Shown: positions 1 through 8,375 of the stretch, in pieces
Numbering within the stretch: the first letter of the stretch is position 1
Layout: each line of letters starts with the position of its first letter
DNA from: CAMBRQ01 sp945870325
GTDB taxonomy: Bacteria > Bacillota > Clostridia > Lachnospirales > Lachnospiraceae
Direction of reading: 5' to 3'
Assembly: GCF_050313795.1 (NCBI RefSeq)
Contig: NZ_JBNPMC010000019.1
Location: 1 to 59,608, forward strand
DNA length: 59,608 nt
Translations under genes and position numbers: made by a program
Notes under the pieces: model-generated
What the model saw: only the letters and a program-made list of their open reading frames with translations
Database searches by the model: none
What the model was told of the DNA's origin: nothing

Positions 1-22
1 AAAAAAATACAATATTTCTAAA

Positions 23-45
23 AAAGGGCTTGCAAAAAGCCCTTT
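23..45 (+). terminator. Intrinsic terminator of the upstream gene
   Basis: A perfect 9 bp stem (AAAGGGCTT / AAGCCCTTT) with a 5 nt loop is followed by a short T-rich stretch. It probably ends a transcript entering from the left. The -35 of the S10 promoter lies in its loop. Confidence 0.6.
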
Positions 46-58
46 CTTCATTTATACT
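30..58 (+). promoter_or_regulatory. Probable sigma-A promoter of the S10 operon
   Basis: TTGCAA (30-35) and TATACT (53-58) are separated by 17 nt, which places the transcript start near 65 and leaves a leader of about 225 nt before rpsJ. The -35 overlaps the terminator hairpin at 23-45. Inferred from sequence only. Confidence 0.5.
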
Positions 59-64
59 AAAAAA

Positions 65-290
65 GCTGTGACATGATAGCTGTGAAGCGTGAGGTTGCTG
101 CCTAATATATGGTAGGTTTTCCGTGGAGCGAATGTCAAGTTAGGAAACTGGCGACAAGTCACTGTACGAAACTATAACAGCCACTGAGATGTGGTAACAA
201 CGTGTGAGGTTCTCACGACACACACGGGAGAGTGTACAGTCACCGCTTGTCGTACTGAAGTTAAAAGTACGAAAAGGAGGCGACTTTTTT
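65..290 (+). promoter_or_regulatory. Structured leader of the S10 ribosomal protein operon
   Basis: This non-coding leader folds well on paper. CGACAAG (152-158) pairs with CTTGTCG (246-252), ACTGTAC (161-167) pairs with GTACAGT (234-240), and smaller hairpins lie inside (CCACTGAGATGTGG, and CGTGTG with CACACG). Such leaders usually serve autogenous control by a ribosomal protein of the operon, often L4. That role is inferred and the regulator cannot be told from sequence. Confidence 0.5.
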
Positions 291-291
291 T

Positions 292-609
292 ATGGCAAGT
301 CAAGTAATGAGAATCACTTTGAAAGCGTATGATCATCAGTTGGTAGATGCATCCGCTAAGAAAATCATCGAAACTGTTAAGAAGAATGGATCACAGGTGA
401 GCGGACCGGTACCGCTTCCAACGAAGAAGGAAGTAGTAACAATCTTAAGAGCTGTTCACAAGTACAAAGATTCCAGAGAGCAGTTCGAGCAGAGAACTCA
501 TAAGAGACTGATCGATATCATTGCACCAACACAGAAGACTGTTGACGCATTATCTAGATTAGAGATGCCGGCTGGTGTATATATTGATATCAAGATGAAA
601 AACAAATAA
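292..609 (+). CDS. rpsJ: 30S ribosomal protein S10
   Basis: S10 is a 30S head protein that also serves as NusE in antitermination. The 105-residue product has the usual length and the family pattern (RITLKAYDH near the N-terminus, RTHKRLID in the middle). The ATG follows AAGGAGG at a good distance. It is the first gene of the superoperon, directly behind the structured leader. Confidence 0.97.
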   Translation: MASQVMRITLKAYDHQLVDASAKKIIETVKKNGSQVSGPVPLPTKKEVVTILRAVHKYKDSREQFEQRTHKRLIDIIAPTQKTVDALSRLEMPAGVYIDIKMKNK

Positions 610-683
610 GAACACAGTAATTCCTAAAATTTAGGATGAACGTCCATGTGGCGTTCCGCTGTAAATCACAGGAGGTAATTATA

Positions 684-1364
684 ATGAAGAAAGCTATCTT
701 AGCTACAAAAGTCGGAATGACTCAGATCTTTGGCGAAGACGGAACATTAACACCTGTAACTGTTCTTCAGGCTGGACCTTGTGTAGTAACACAGATCAAG
801 ACTGTAGAGAATGATGGTTACGAGGCAGTTCAGGTTGGATTCGTTGATAAGAAAGACAGAATTGTCAACAAAGACAAGAGCGGTAAGAAAGAGATCGTTC
901 ATCGTCATGGTGTAACAAAAGCAGAGCAGGGACATTTTGCAAAGGCTGGTGTTTCTGGTAAGAAATTTGTAAGAGAGTTTAAGTTTGACAACGCTGGCGA
1001 ATATGAATTAGGACAGGAAATCAAAGTTGATGTCTTCGCTGCCGGGGATAAGATTGATGCAACTGCAATCTCCAAAGGAAAAGGATTCCAGGGCGCGATC
1101 AAGAGACACAATCAGCATAGAGGACCTATGACACACGGTTCTAAGTTCCATCGTCATGCAGGTTCTAACGGAGCTGCTTCTGATCCGAGCAAAGTATTCA
1201 AGGGCAAGAAGATGCCAGGTCACATGGGAAGCAAGAAGATCACAATCCAGAATCTGGAAGTTGTGCGCGTAGATGCTGAGAACAATTTACTGTTAGTAAA
1301 AGGTTCTGTACCGGGACCGAAGAAGTCTTTAGTAACTATCAAAGAAGCAGTAAAGTCTATCTAA
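684..1364 (+). CDS. rplC: 50S ribosomal protein L3
   Basis: L3 binds 23S rRNA early in 50S assembly and sits near the peptidyl transferase centre. The start at 684 is preferred over an upstream in-frame ATG because GGAGG lies just before it and the protein then begins MKKAILATKVGMTQIF, as L3 does. The 226-residue product holds the conserved GKGFQGAIKRH and MPGHMGS segments. Confidence 0.97.
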   Translation: MKKAILATKVGMTQIFGEDGTLTPVTVLQAGPCVVTQIKTVENDGYEAVQVGFVDKKDRIVNKDKSGKKEIVHRHGVTKAEQGHFAKAGVSGKKFVREFKFDNAGEYELGQEIKVDVFAAGDKIDATAISKGKGFQGAIKRHNQHRGPMTHGSKFHRHAGSNGAASDPSKVFKGKKMPGHMGSKKITIQNLEVVRVDAENNLLLVKGSVPGPKKSLVTIKEAVKSI

Positions 1365-1395
1365 GGCTTTGACGAAGGAAGGAGGACACTTTAAG

Positions 1396-2016
1396 ATGGC
1401 AAACGTATCCGTTTATAATATCGAAGGTAAAGAAGTTGGTACGATTGAATTAAGCGATGCGGTATTCGGTGTTGAAGTGAATGAACATCTTGTACACATG
1501 GCAGTCGTTAACCAACTTGCAAATAAACGTCAGGGAACACAGAAGGCTAAGACACGTTCTGAAGTTTCCGGCGGTGGAAGAAAACCATGGAGACAAAAGG
1601 GAACAGGTCATGCTAGACAGGGTTCTACAAGAGCTCCACAGTGGACAGGCGGCGGAGTTGTATTCGCACCAGTTCCGAGAGATTATTCGTTCAAGATGAA
1701 TAGAAAAGAGAAGAGAGCAGCTCTTAAATCTGCGCTCACAGCGAAGGTAGAAGAGAACAAGTTCATTGTTGTTGATGAGATCAAGTTAGATGAGATCAAG
1801 ACAAAGAACTTCGCTAATATCCTTAAGAACTTAGAAGTATCCAAAGCATTAGTAGTATTAGAGGATGGCAATACAAACGCAGAGATCTCTGCTAAGAACA
1901 TCGCTGATGTTAAGACAGCAAGAGCTAATACGATCAATGTGTACGATGTCTTAAAATACAACACAGTAATCGCTACGAAGGCTGCTGTTGCTAATATCGA
2001 GGAGGTGTACGCATAA
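1396..2016 (+). CDS. rplD: 50S ribosomal protein L4
   Basis: L4 lines the exit tunnel and in several bacteria represses its own operon. ATG 1396 follows AGGAGGAC; the open frame extends upstream but without a suitable start. The 206-residue product shows the tunnel loop region (GGGRKPWRQKGTGHARQGS). It overlaps rplW by one base (TAATG), which suggests translational coupling. Confidence 0.97.
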   Translation: MANVSVYNIEGKEVGTIELSDAVFGVEVNEHLVHMAVVNQLANKRQGTQKAKTRSEVSGGGRKPWRQKGTGHARQGSTRAPQWTGGGVVFAPVPRDYSFKMNRKEKRAALKSALTAKVEENKFIVVDEIKLDEIKTKNFANILKNLEVSKALVVLEDGNTNAEISAKNIADVKTARANTINVYDVLKYNTVIATKAAVANIEEVYA

Positions 2017-2321
2017 TGGCTAACGTTCAATATTATGATGTAATCCTTAAACCAATCGTAACAGAGAAGAGTATGGAACTGATGGGCGAGAAGAAATACA
2101 CATTCTTGGTTCACCCGGAAGCAACCAAATCTCAGGTAAAAGAAGCCGTTGAGAAAATGTTCAATGGAACAAAAGTAAAAAGTGTTAACACAATGAACTA
2201 TGAAGGTAAGAAGAGAAGAGTTCGTGGAACATACCAGTTTGGTAAGACTGCTAAGACTAAGAAAGCAGTTGTTCAGTTAACAGAGGACAGCGCAGATATC
2301 GAGATCTTTGAGGGGTTATAA
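2016..2321 (+). CDS. rplW: 50S ribosomal protein L23
   Basis: L23 surrounds the tunnel exit and docks trigger factor and SRP. The 101-residue product has the family start (YDVILKPIVTEKS) and the basic GKKRRVRG segment. Its stop is followed by an unusually long 197 bp gap before rplB that carries an intercistronic repeat. Confidence 0.97.
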   Translation: MANVQYYDVILKPIVTEKSMELMGEKKYTFLVHPEATKSQVKEAVEKMFNGTKVKSVNTMNYEGKKRRVRGTYQFGKTAKTKKAVVQLTEDSADIEIFEGL

Positions 2322-2518
2322 GACTTGACGAAATCGAGCAAAGCGAGAATTGAGTCTTAGTCGGACCCCGTTCGGTGAACTTGGCGAGGTCTTTTCGAGC
2401 CTAGTGAAGCGAACACACACCGCGCGAAGCGCGCAAAAGTAAATCCGTTGAGACTGAATTCAGTAGATCATACGGAAAGAAACCGTGACAATAAACAGTA
2501 TTGAAAGGAGAAGCAATC
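2322..2518 (+). repeat. Intercistronic repeat region between rplW and rplB
   Basis: This 197 bp non-coding gap sits inside an otherwise tightly packed operon. It holds the repeat TTGGCGAGGTC...CGAGCCTAG (2381-2404), a weaker related copy just after the rplW stop (about 2325-2360, TTGACGAAATCGAG...GAGTCTTAG), and a GCGCG hairpin (2421-2434). Copies recur at 5381, 5426, 7649 and 16340. Confidence 0.6.
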
Positions 2519-3361
2519 ATGGGAATTAAAACATATCGCCCATATACGCCTTCCAGAAGACAGATGACTGGTTCTGATTTCTCAGAGATCACAAAGAAGA
2601 CACCAGAGAAGTCTTTGTTAGCTCTAAAGAGCAGACAGGCAGGACGTAACAACCAAGGTAAAATCACAGTTAGACATCGCGGAGGCGGTGCTAAGAGAAA
2701 ATACAGAGTTATCGACTTCAAGAGAAGAAAAGACGGTATCCACGCAACCGTAATCGGTATCGAATACGATCCGAACAGAACAGCTAATATCGCTCTGATC
2801 TGTTATGAAGATGGTGAGAAAGCATATATCCTTGCACCAGAAGGATTAAAAGATGGAATGAAGATCATGAATGGACCAGAAGCCGAAGTTAAGATCGGTA
2901 ACTGCCTCCCACTTTCTGAGATCCCTGTAGGTACTCAGATTCACAATATCGAACTTCATCCTGGAAAAGGCGGACAGTTGGTTCGTTCCGCAGGTAACAG
3001 CGCTCAGTTGATGGCAAAAGAAGGAAAGTATGCTACATTGAGACTTCCATCAGGAGAGATGCGAATGGTTCCAATCGAATGCCGCGCATCCGTTGGAGTT
3101 GTAGGAAATGGCGATCACAACCTGATCAACATTGGTAAAGCAGGACGTAAGCGTCACATGGGTATCAGACCAACAGTTCGTGGTTCTGTTATGAACCCGA
3201 ATGACCATCCGCACGGTGGTGGTGAAGGTAAGACGGGAATCGGTCGTCCGGGTCCGTGTACACCTTGGGGCAAGCCAGCACTTGGTCTTAAGACAAGAAA
3301 GAAAAACAAAGCTTCTAACAAGTTGATTGTAAGAAGAAGAGATGGTAGAGCTATTAAATAA
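2519..3361 (+). CDS. rplB: 50S ribosomal protein L2
   Basis: L2 is needed for subunit association and peptidyl transfer. The start at 2519 (MGIKTYRPYTPSRRQM) is chosen over the in-frame ATG at 2501 because GAAAGGAG precedes it. The 280-residue product contains the conserved GGGAKRKYRVIDF stretch, the C-terminal NPNDHPHGGGEGKT catalytic-region motif and a basic tail. Confidence 0.97.
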   Translation: MGIKTYRPYTPSRRQMTGSDFSEITKKTPEKSLLALKSRQAGRNNQGKITVRHRGGGAKRKYRVIDFKRRKDGIHATVIGIEYDPNRTANIALICYEDGEKAYILAPEGLKDGMKIMNGPEAEVKIGNCLPLSEIPVGTQIHNIELHPGKGGQLVRSAGNSAQLMAKEGKYATLRLPSGEMRMVPIECRASVGVVGNGDHNLINIGKAGRKRHMGIRPTVRGSVMNPNDHPHGGGEGKTGIGRPGPCTPWGKPALGLKTRKKNKASNKLIVRRRDGRAIK

Positions 3362-3384
3362 TTTTCACGAGGAGGTTAAAACCT

Positions 3385-3666
3385 ATGGCACGTTCAATTA
3401 AAAAAGGACCATTCGCAGACGCAAGCCTGCTCAAGAAGATTGATGCTATGAACGCGGCAGGAGACAAGTCTGTGATCAAGACATGGTCTCGCCGTTCTAC
3501 AATCTTCCCAAGCATGGTTGGACATACAATTGCCGTTCATGACGGAAGAAAACATGTACCTGTATATGTAACAGAAGATATGGTAGGTCACAAACTTGGT
3601 GAGTTCGTTGCTACCAGAACATATAGAGGACACGGAAAAGACGAAAAGAAATCAAGAGTTAGATAA
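3385..3666 (+). CDS. rpsS: 30S ribosomal protein S19
   Basis: S19 is a 30S head protein that contacts S13 and the A-site finger. The 93-residue product has the expected length and motifs (MARSIKKGPF, TWSRRSTIFP, VGHKLGEF). AGGAGGT precedes the ATG. Confidence 0.97.
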   Translation: MARSIKKGPFADASLLKKIDAMNAAGDKSVIKTWSRRSTIFPSMVGHTIAVHDGRKHVPVYVTEDMVGHKLGEFVATRTYRGHGKDEKKSRVR

Positions 3667-3692
3667 TTACATTGTGAAAGGAGGGTTCATCC

Positions 3693-4079
3693 ATGGCAAA
3701 AGGACATAGATCCCAAATCAAGAGAGAGAGAAATGCTAACAAAGACACGAGACCTTCTGCTAAGTTATCTTATGCAAGAGTTTCTGTTCAGAAAGCATGC
3801 TACGTATTAGATGCCATCAGAGGTAAGGATGTAACAACAGCACTTGGTATTTTAACTTACAATCCAAGATATGCTTCTAGTTTAATAAAGAAATTATTAG
3901 AGTCAGCGATTGCAAATGCTGAGAACAATAACGGTATGAATGCTGAGAATCTTTATATTGCAGAGGCTTATGCAAACAAAGGACCAACAATGAAGAGAAT
4001 CAGACCTAGAGCACAGGGCAGAGCTTATAGAATCGAGAAGAGAATGAGCCACATTACACTTGTGCTTGATGAAAGATAA
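3693..4079 (+). CDS. rplV: 50S ribosomal protein L22
   Basis: L22 lines the narrow part of the exit tunnel through a long beta hairpin. The 128-residue product has the C-terminal signature RIRPRAQGRAYRI followed by KRMSHITLVL. The RBS is AAAGGAGG. It lies 11 bp upstream of rpsC. Confidence 0.97.
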   Translation: MAKGHRSQIKRERNANKDTRPSAKLSYARVSVQKACYVLDAIRGKDVTTALGILTYNPRYASSLIKKLLESAIANAENNNGMNAENLYIAEAYANKGPTMKRIRPRAQGRAYRIEKRMSHITLVLDER

Positions 4080-4090
4080 GGAGGGCAATC

Positions 4091-4744
4091 ATGGGACAGA
4101 AAGTTAATCCTCATGGCTTAAGAGTCGGTGTTATCAAAGACTGGGACTCCAAGTGGTATGCAGAGAAGGATTTTGCAGATTACTTAGTAGAAGACCATGA
4201 AATCAGAACGTATCTTAAGAAGAGATTATACAGTGCCGGTGTTTCTAAGATTGAGATCGAAAGAGCATCCGACCGTGTTAAGATCATTATCTATACAGCA
4301 AAACCTGGTGTCGTAATCGGTAAGGGTGGAGCAGAGATCGAAAAAGTAAAAGGTGAATTAGCACAGTTTACAGATAAGAAGTTAGTTGTTGATATCAAAG
4401 AAATCAAGAGACCGGATAAAGATGCTCAGTTAGTAGCAGAGAATATCGCTCTGCAGCTTGAGAACCGTATCTCTTTCAGACGTGCAATGAAGTCCTGCAT
4501 GTCCAGAACTATGAAATCAGGAGCGCTTGGTGTTAAGACTTCTGTATCTGGACGTCTTGGCGGTGCTGATATGGCTCGTACAGAGTTCTACAGCGAGGGA
4601 ACAATTCCGCTTCAGACACTGAGAGCAGACATCGACTACGGATTCGCTGAGGCTGACACAACTTATGGAAAAGTTGGTGTTAAAGTATGGATTTACAAAG
4701 GCGAAGTTCTTCCGGAAAAAGCATCAAAGGAAGGAGATAGATAA
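4091..4744 (+). CDS. rpsC: 30S ribosomal protein S3
   Basis: S3 guards mRNA entry on the 30S head. The 217-residue product starts MGQKVNPHGLRVG and contains the KH motif GVVIGKGGAEIEK and the conserved SGRLGGADMARTE. It is followed 2 bp later by rplP. Confidence 0.97.
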   Translation: MGQKVNPHGLRVGVIKDWDSKWYAEKDFADYLVEDHEIRTYLKKRLYSAGVSKIEIERASDRVKIIIYTAKPGVVIGKGGAEIEKVKGELAQFTDKKLVVDIKEIKRPDKDAQLVAENIALQLENRISFRRAMKSCMSRTMKSGALGVKTSVSGRLGGADMARTEFYSEGTIPLQTLRADIDYGFAEADTTYGKVGVKVWIYKGEVLPEKASKEGDR

Positions 4745-4746
4745 TC

Positions 4747-5184
4747 ATGTTAATGCCAAAAAGAGTAAAACGTCGTAAACAATTCCGTGGTTCCATGAAG
4801 GGTAAAGCACTTCGCGGAAACAAGATTACAAATGGTGAATATGGTATCGTTGCAATGGAACCATGCTGGATCCGTTCCAACCAGATCGAGGCTGCCCGTG
4901 TTGCCATGACTCGTTACATCAAGCGTGGTGGTAAAGTTTGGATCAAGATATTCCCGGATAAACCTGTAACTACGAAACCAGCTGAGACACGTATGGGTTC
5001 TGGTAAAGGAACCTTAGAGTACTGGGTAGCAGTTGTTAAGCCAGGACGCGTAATGTTCGAACTTGCAGGAGTACCTGAAGAGGTTGCAAGAGAGGCGCTG
5101 CGTCTTGCTATGCACAAGTTACCATGTAAATGTAAGATTGTATCTCGTGCAGACTTAGAAGGCGGTGATAACAGTGAAAATTAA
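4747..5184 (+). CDS. rplP: 50S ribosomal protein L16
   Basis: L16 organises the tRNA binding sites of the 50S subunit. The 145-residue product begins MLMPKRVKRRKQFRG, so the first of two close ATGs is kept. The conserved GMG-like segment (ETRMGSGKGTLEYWVA) is present. The 3' end overlaps rpmC. Confidence 0.97.
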   Translation: MLMPKRVKRRKQFRGSMKGKALRGNKITNGEYGIVAMEPCWIRSNQIEAARVAMTRYIKRGGKVWIKIFPDKPVTTKPAETRMGSGKGTLEYWVAVVKPGRVMFELAGVPEEVAREALRLAMHKLPCKCKIVSRADLEGGDNSEN

Positions 5185-5377
5185 TGCATTTGTAGAAGAT
5201 TTAAAGACAAAATCAGCTGCAGAGCTGAACGAAGAATTAGTAGCTGCTAAAAAGGAACTGTTTAACTTAAGATTCCAGAACGCAACGAATCAGTTAGATA
5301 ATACAAGCAGAATCAAAGAAGTTAGAAGAAACATTGCCAGAATTCAGACAGTAATTACTGAAAAAGCTGGCCGGTAG
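5174..5377 (+). CDS. rpmC: 50S ribosomal protein L29
   Basis: L29 is a small helical protein near the tunnel exit. The GTG at 5174 is preferred to the GTG at 5165: it gives the family start (MKIN...), and AGGCGGTG lies at RBS distance. That makes 67 residues and an 11 nt overlap with rplP. The motif ELFNLRFQ is diagnostic. Confidence 0.92.
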   Translation: MKINAFVEDLKTKSAAELNEELVAAKKELFNLRFQNATNQLDNTSRIKEVRRNIARIQTVITEKAGR

Positions 5378-5489
5378 TGATTGGCGAGGTTCTTTCGAGC
5401 TTAGCACGTAGGCCGTTCTTTGAGATTGGCGAGGTATTGTCGAGCCTAGCGAAAAGAACTTCATTATTTAGATGAAAGGAGTAAAGACT
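5378..5489 (+). repeat. Two intercistronic repeats between rpmC and rpsQ
   Basis: Two copies of the GGCGAGG...CGAGC(C/T)TAG unit occur at 5381-5404 and 5426-5449. The second is enclosed by GTTCTTT (5415-5421) and AAAGAAC, so it sits in the loop of a longer hairpin. The gap is otherwise free of coding potential. Confidence 0.6.
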
Positions 5490-5744
5490 GTGGAAAGAAA
5501 TCTTAGAAAAACCCGTGTGGGCAAGGTTATCAGTAATAAAATGGATAAGACCATAGTTGTTGCAGTTGAAGATCATGTAAAACATCCACTTTATAAGAAA
5601 ATCGTAAAGAGAACTTATAAGTTGAAAGCACATGATGAGAACAATGAGTGCAACATTGGCGACAAAGTAAAAGTTATGGAAACAAGACCGCTCTCTAAGG
5701 ACAAGAGATGGAGACTTGTTGAAGTTATGGAAAAAGTGAAATAG
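5490..5744 (+). CDS. rpsQ: 30S ribosomal protein S17
   Basis: S17 binds 16S rRNA early in assembly. The GTG at 5490 gives the canonical start MERNLRKTRVGKV and is preceded by AAAGGAG; the ATG at 5472 is the RBS itself. 84 residues, with the family-typical MDKTIVV and HDENNECNIGD segments. Confidence 0.95.
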   Translation: MERNLRKTRVGKVISNKMDKTIVVAVEDHVKHPLYKKIVKRTYKLKAHDENNECNIGDKVKVMETRPLSKDKRWRLVEVMEKVK

Positions 5745-5763
5745 TATAAGGAGGGAAACCTGC

Positions 5764-6132
5764 ATGATACAGCAAGAAAGCAGACTGAAAGTAGCAGACA
5801 ACACAGGTGCGAAAGAATTACTGTGTATCCGTGTTATGGGCGGTTCAACCAGAAGATATGCAAGTATCGGTGATGTAATTATTGCGACTGTTAAAGATGC
5901 AACACCAGGCGGCGTTGTTAAAAAAGGTGATGTAGTTAAGGCTGTAGTTGTTCGTACTGTTAATAGTACTCGTCGTAAAGATGGTTCTTATATCCGTTTT
6001 GACGAAAATGCTGCTGTAATTATAAAAGATGATAAGACACCAAGAGGAACCCGTATCTTTGGGCCAGTAGCAAGAGAGCTTCGTGACAAACAATTCATGA
6101 GAATTGTTTCCTTGGCTCCGGAAGTACTTTAA
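5764..6132 (+). CDS. rplN: 50S ribosomal protein L14
   Basis: L14 forms an intersubunit bridge and is the docking site for RsfS. The 122-residue product has the full-length family pattern (MIQQESRLKVADNTGAKEL, TPRGTRIFGPVARELR). The RBS is AAGGAGG. Confidence 0.97.
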   Translation: MIQQESRLKVADNTGAKELLCIRVMGGSTRRYASIGDVIIATVKDATPGGVVKKGDVVKAVVVRTVNSTRRKDGSYIRFDENAAVIIKDDKTPRGTRIFGPVARELRDKQFMRIVSLAPEVL

Positions 6133-6147
6133 GGAGGTGCGAGCAAG

Positions 6148-6459
6148 ATGTCAATGTTAAAGATCAAAAAAGGCGACACTGTTAAGGTTATCGCTGGTAA
6201 GGATAAAGACAAAGAAGGCAAGGTAATTGCTGTTAATCAGAAAGAAGGCAAAGTTGTTGTTGAAGGCGTTAACATGCTGACAAAACACACAAAGCCAAGT
6301 GCTGCTAATCAGAATGGCGGTATCATTCATCAGGAAGGACCTATCGATGCATCCAACGTAATGTATGTTCACAAGGGAAAAGCAACAAGAGTAGGTATTA
6401 AGATGGATGGCGACAAGAAAGTTCGTTACGCAAAATCAACAGGCGAAGTGATTGATTAA
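6148..6459 (+). CDS. rplX: 50S ribosomal protein L24
   Basis: L24 is a KOW-domain assembly initiator of the 50S subunit. The 103-residue product has KKGDTVKVIAGKDK near its start. ATG 6148 is kept because AAGGAGG lies about 9 nt before it; an ATG at 6154 is possible. Confidence 0.95.
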   Translation: MSMLKIKKGDTVKVIAGKDKDKEGKVIAVNQKEGKVVVEGVNMLTKHTKPSAANQNGGIIHQEGPIDASNVMYVHKGKATRVGIKMDGDKKVRYAKSTGEVID

Positions 6460-6483
6460 TCTGAGGAAGGAGGGCCATAAGCT

Positions 6484-7023
6484 TTGAGTAGACTGAAAGA
6501 ACAATACCAGAACGAGATCGTTGACGCATTGATCAAGAAGTTCGGTTATAAGAATATTATGGAAGTGCCGAAGCTCGACAAGGTTGTTATCAACATGGGT
6601 GTCGGCGAGGCAAAAGATAATGCAAAACTGTTAGATTCAGCAGTAGCTGATCTGGAGAAGATTACAGGACAGAAAGCAGTTATCTGTAAGGCTAAGAAGT
6701 CCGTTGCTAACTTCAAGATAAGAGAAGGAATGTCAATCGGATGTAAAGTTACTTTAAGAGGAGAGAAGATGTATGAGTTCGTTGATCGCCTGATCAACCT
6801 TGCACTTCCTCGTGTACGTGACTTTAGAGGAGTTAACCCTAACGCATTTGACGGAAGAGGTAACTATGCTCTTGGTATCAAAGAACAGCTGATCTTCCCT
6901 GAGATCGAATATGATAAGATCGACAAGGTAAGAGGTATGGATATCATCTTTGTTACAACTGCTAAGACAGATGAAGAGGCGCGTGAACTGCTGAAACAGT
7001 TCAACATGCCATTTACAAAATAA
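6484..7023 (+). CDS. rplE: 50S ribosomal protein L5 (TTG start)
   Basis: L5 binds 5S rRNA in the central protuberance. The 179-residue product starts at TTG 6484 behind GGAAGGAGGG; no in-frame ATG would give a full protein. Conserved segments include KVVINMGVGEA and the C-terminal MDIIFVTTAKTDEEA. The TTG start is unusual among its ATG/GTG neighbours. Confidence 0.95.
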   Translation: MSRLKEQYQNEIVDALIKKFGYKNIMEVPKLDKVVINMGVGEAKDNAKLLDSAVADLEKITGQKAVICKAKKSVANFKIREGMSIGCKVTLRGEKMYEFVDRLINLALPRVRDFRGVNPNAFDGRGNYALGIKEQLIFPEIEYDKIDKVRGMDIIFVTTAKTDEEARELLKQFNMPFTK

Positions 7024-7034
7024 GGAGGTAAATT

Positions 7035-7220
7035 ATGGCTAAGACAGCAATGAAAGTAAAACAGCAGCGTAAGCAGAAGTTCTCTACCAGAGAATACAAT
7101 CGTTGCAGAATCTGTGGACGTCCACATGCATATTTGAGAAAATATGGAATCTGCCGTGTTTGCTTCCGTGAACTGGCATATAAAGGACAGATCCCAGGCG
7201 TTAAGAAGGCAAGTTGGTAA
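7035..7220 (+). CDS. rpsZ: 30S ribosomal protein S14, zinc type
   Basis: S14 is a 30S head protein. The 61-residue type Z form carries a zinc ribbon with two CxxC pairs (CRICG and CRVCF). This is the zinc-binding paralogue typical of the spc operon in Gram-positives. The RBS is TAAGGAGG. Confidence 0.97.
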   Translation: MAKTAMKVKQQRKQKFSTREYNRCRICGRPHAYLRKYGICRVCFRELAYKGQIPGVKKASW

Positions 7221-7235
7221 GGAGGAAAAGAAATC

Positions 7236-7637
7236 ATGACTATGAGTGATCCAATCGCAGATATGCTTACAAGAATCCGTAATGCTAATACTGCTAAACA
7301 TGATACAGTAGATGTACCATCTTCTAAGATGAAACTTGCTATTGCAAACATTCTGTTAGATGAAGGATACATTGAGAAATATGATATCGTTGAAGATGGT
7401 GTGTTCAAAACACTTCACATCACATTAAAATACGGTGCAGACAAGAATGAAAAAGTTATTACAGGTCTTAAGAGAATCTCTAAGCCTGGACTCCGTGTAT
7501 ACGCAAGCAGCGCTAACGTACCGAAGGTATTCGGCGGACTTGGTACAGCAATCATCTCTACCAATGCAGGCGTAATCACAGACAAAGAAGCAAGAAAACT
7601 CGGCGTAGGCGGAGAAGTACTTTGCTATATTTGGTAA
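7236..7637 (+). CDS. rpsH: 30S ribosomal protein S8
   Basis: S8 organises the central domain of 16S rRNA. 133 residues, with the family start SDPIADMLTRIRNAN and the C-terminal EARKLGVGGEVLCYIW. Two ATGs lie 6 nt apart; 7236 is taken because GGAGG is 10 nt upstream. A 178 bp gap with an intercistronic repeat follows. Confidence 0.96.
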   Translation: MTMSDPIADMLTRIRNANTAKHDTVDVPSSKMKLAIANILLDEGYIEKYDIVEDGVFKTLHITLKYGADKNEKVITGLKRISKPGLRVYASSANVPKVFGGLGTAIISTNAGVITDKEARKLGVGGEVLCYIW

Positions 7638-7815
7638 GCACTGAACACTTGGCGAAGCCAAGCGTCTAGCGCAGGCTGAGTCTAGTGAGAAGGCTGTTCT
7701 CTGAGCAAAGCGAAGAGAACTTCCACATTCGCCCATTGCATGAAAATGGGGCAACGCAACTGAAAACAGAATGAATAAGGTTCATTCCGAGAATTTAAGT
7801 TAAGGAGGAAAAGGT
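7638..7815 (+). repeat. Intercistronic repeat region between rpsH and rplF
   Basis: The gap begins GCACTGAACACTTGGCGAAG and holds a divergent unit at 7649-7669 (TTGGCGAAGCC...GTCTAG). It is followed by a hairpin of GTTCTCT with AGAGAAC near 7700. The same GCACT(GAACACT)TGGCGA start recurs after rpoA, and GCACTGAACACTT follows rpmJ. Confidence 0.5.
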
Positions 7816-8358
7816 ATGTCACGTATAGGAAGACATCCAATCGCAATCCCAGCAGGCGTTACTGTTGAAATTGCAGAGAATAATAAAGTGACTGTAAAAG
7901 GTCCAAAGGGAACTCTTGAAAGAGAACTTCCAACAGAGATGGAGATCAAAGTGGAAGGTGAAGAAGTTGTTGTAACAAGACCAAATGATTTAAAGAAGAT
8001 GAAATCTTTACACGGTCTTACAAGAACATTGGTCAACAACATGGTTGTTGGTGTAACTAACGGATATGAGAAGGTTCTGGAAGTTAACGGTGTTGGTTAC
8101 AGAGCAGCAAAATCCGGAAACAAATTAACATTAAGTCTTGGATACTCTCACCCAGTTGAAATGATCGATCCGGAAGGCGTTGAGACAGTAGTTGAAGGTC
8201 AGAACAAGATCGTTGTTAAGGGTATCGATAAAGAAAAAGTAGGCCAATACGCAGCTGAAATCAGAGATAAGAGAAGACCGGAGCCATATAAGGGCAAAGG
8301 TATCAAGTATGCTGATGAAGTTATTAGACGTAAAGTTGGTAAGACTGGTAAGAAATAA
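7816..8358 (+). CDS. rplF: 50S ribosomal protein L6
   Basis: L6 lies at the base of the L7/L12 stalk near the sarcin-ricin loop. The 180-residue product starts MSRIGRHPIAIPAGV and ends with the signature RRPEPYKGKGIKY and a basic tail. The RBS is TAAGGAGG. Confidence 0.97.
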   Translation: MSRIGRHPIAIPAGVTVEIAENNKVTVKGPKGTLERELPTEMEIKVEGEEVVVTRPNDLKKMKSLHGLTRTLVNNMVVGVTNGYEKVLEVNGVGYRAAKSGNKLTLSLGYSHPVEMIDPEGVETVVEGQNKIVVKGIDKEKVGQYAAEIRDKRRPEPYKGKGIKYADEVIRRKVGKTGKK

Positions 8359-8375
8359 GAAAGGAGAGTGTAAAA

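Noticed and set aside
1683..2114. Long minus-strand open frames across the ribosomal genes and adhE
   Set aside because: They mirror the codon usage of well-identified plus-strand genes, lack RBSs and show no family features.
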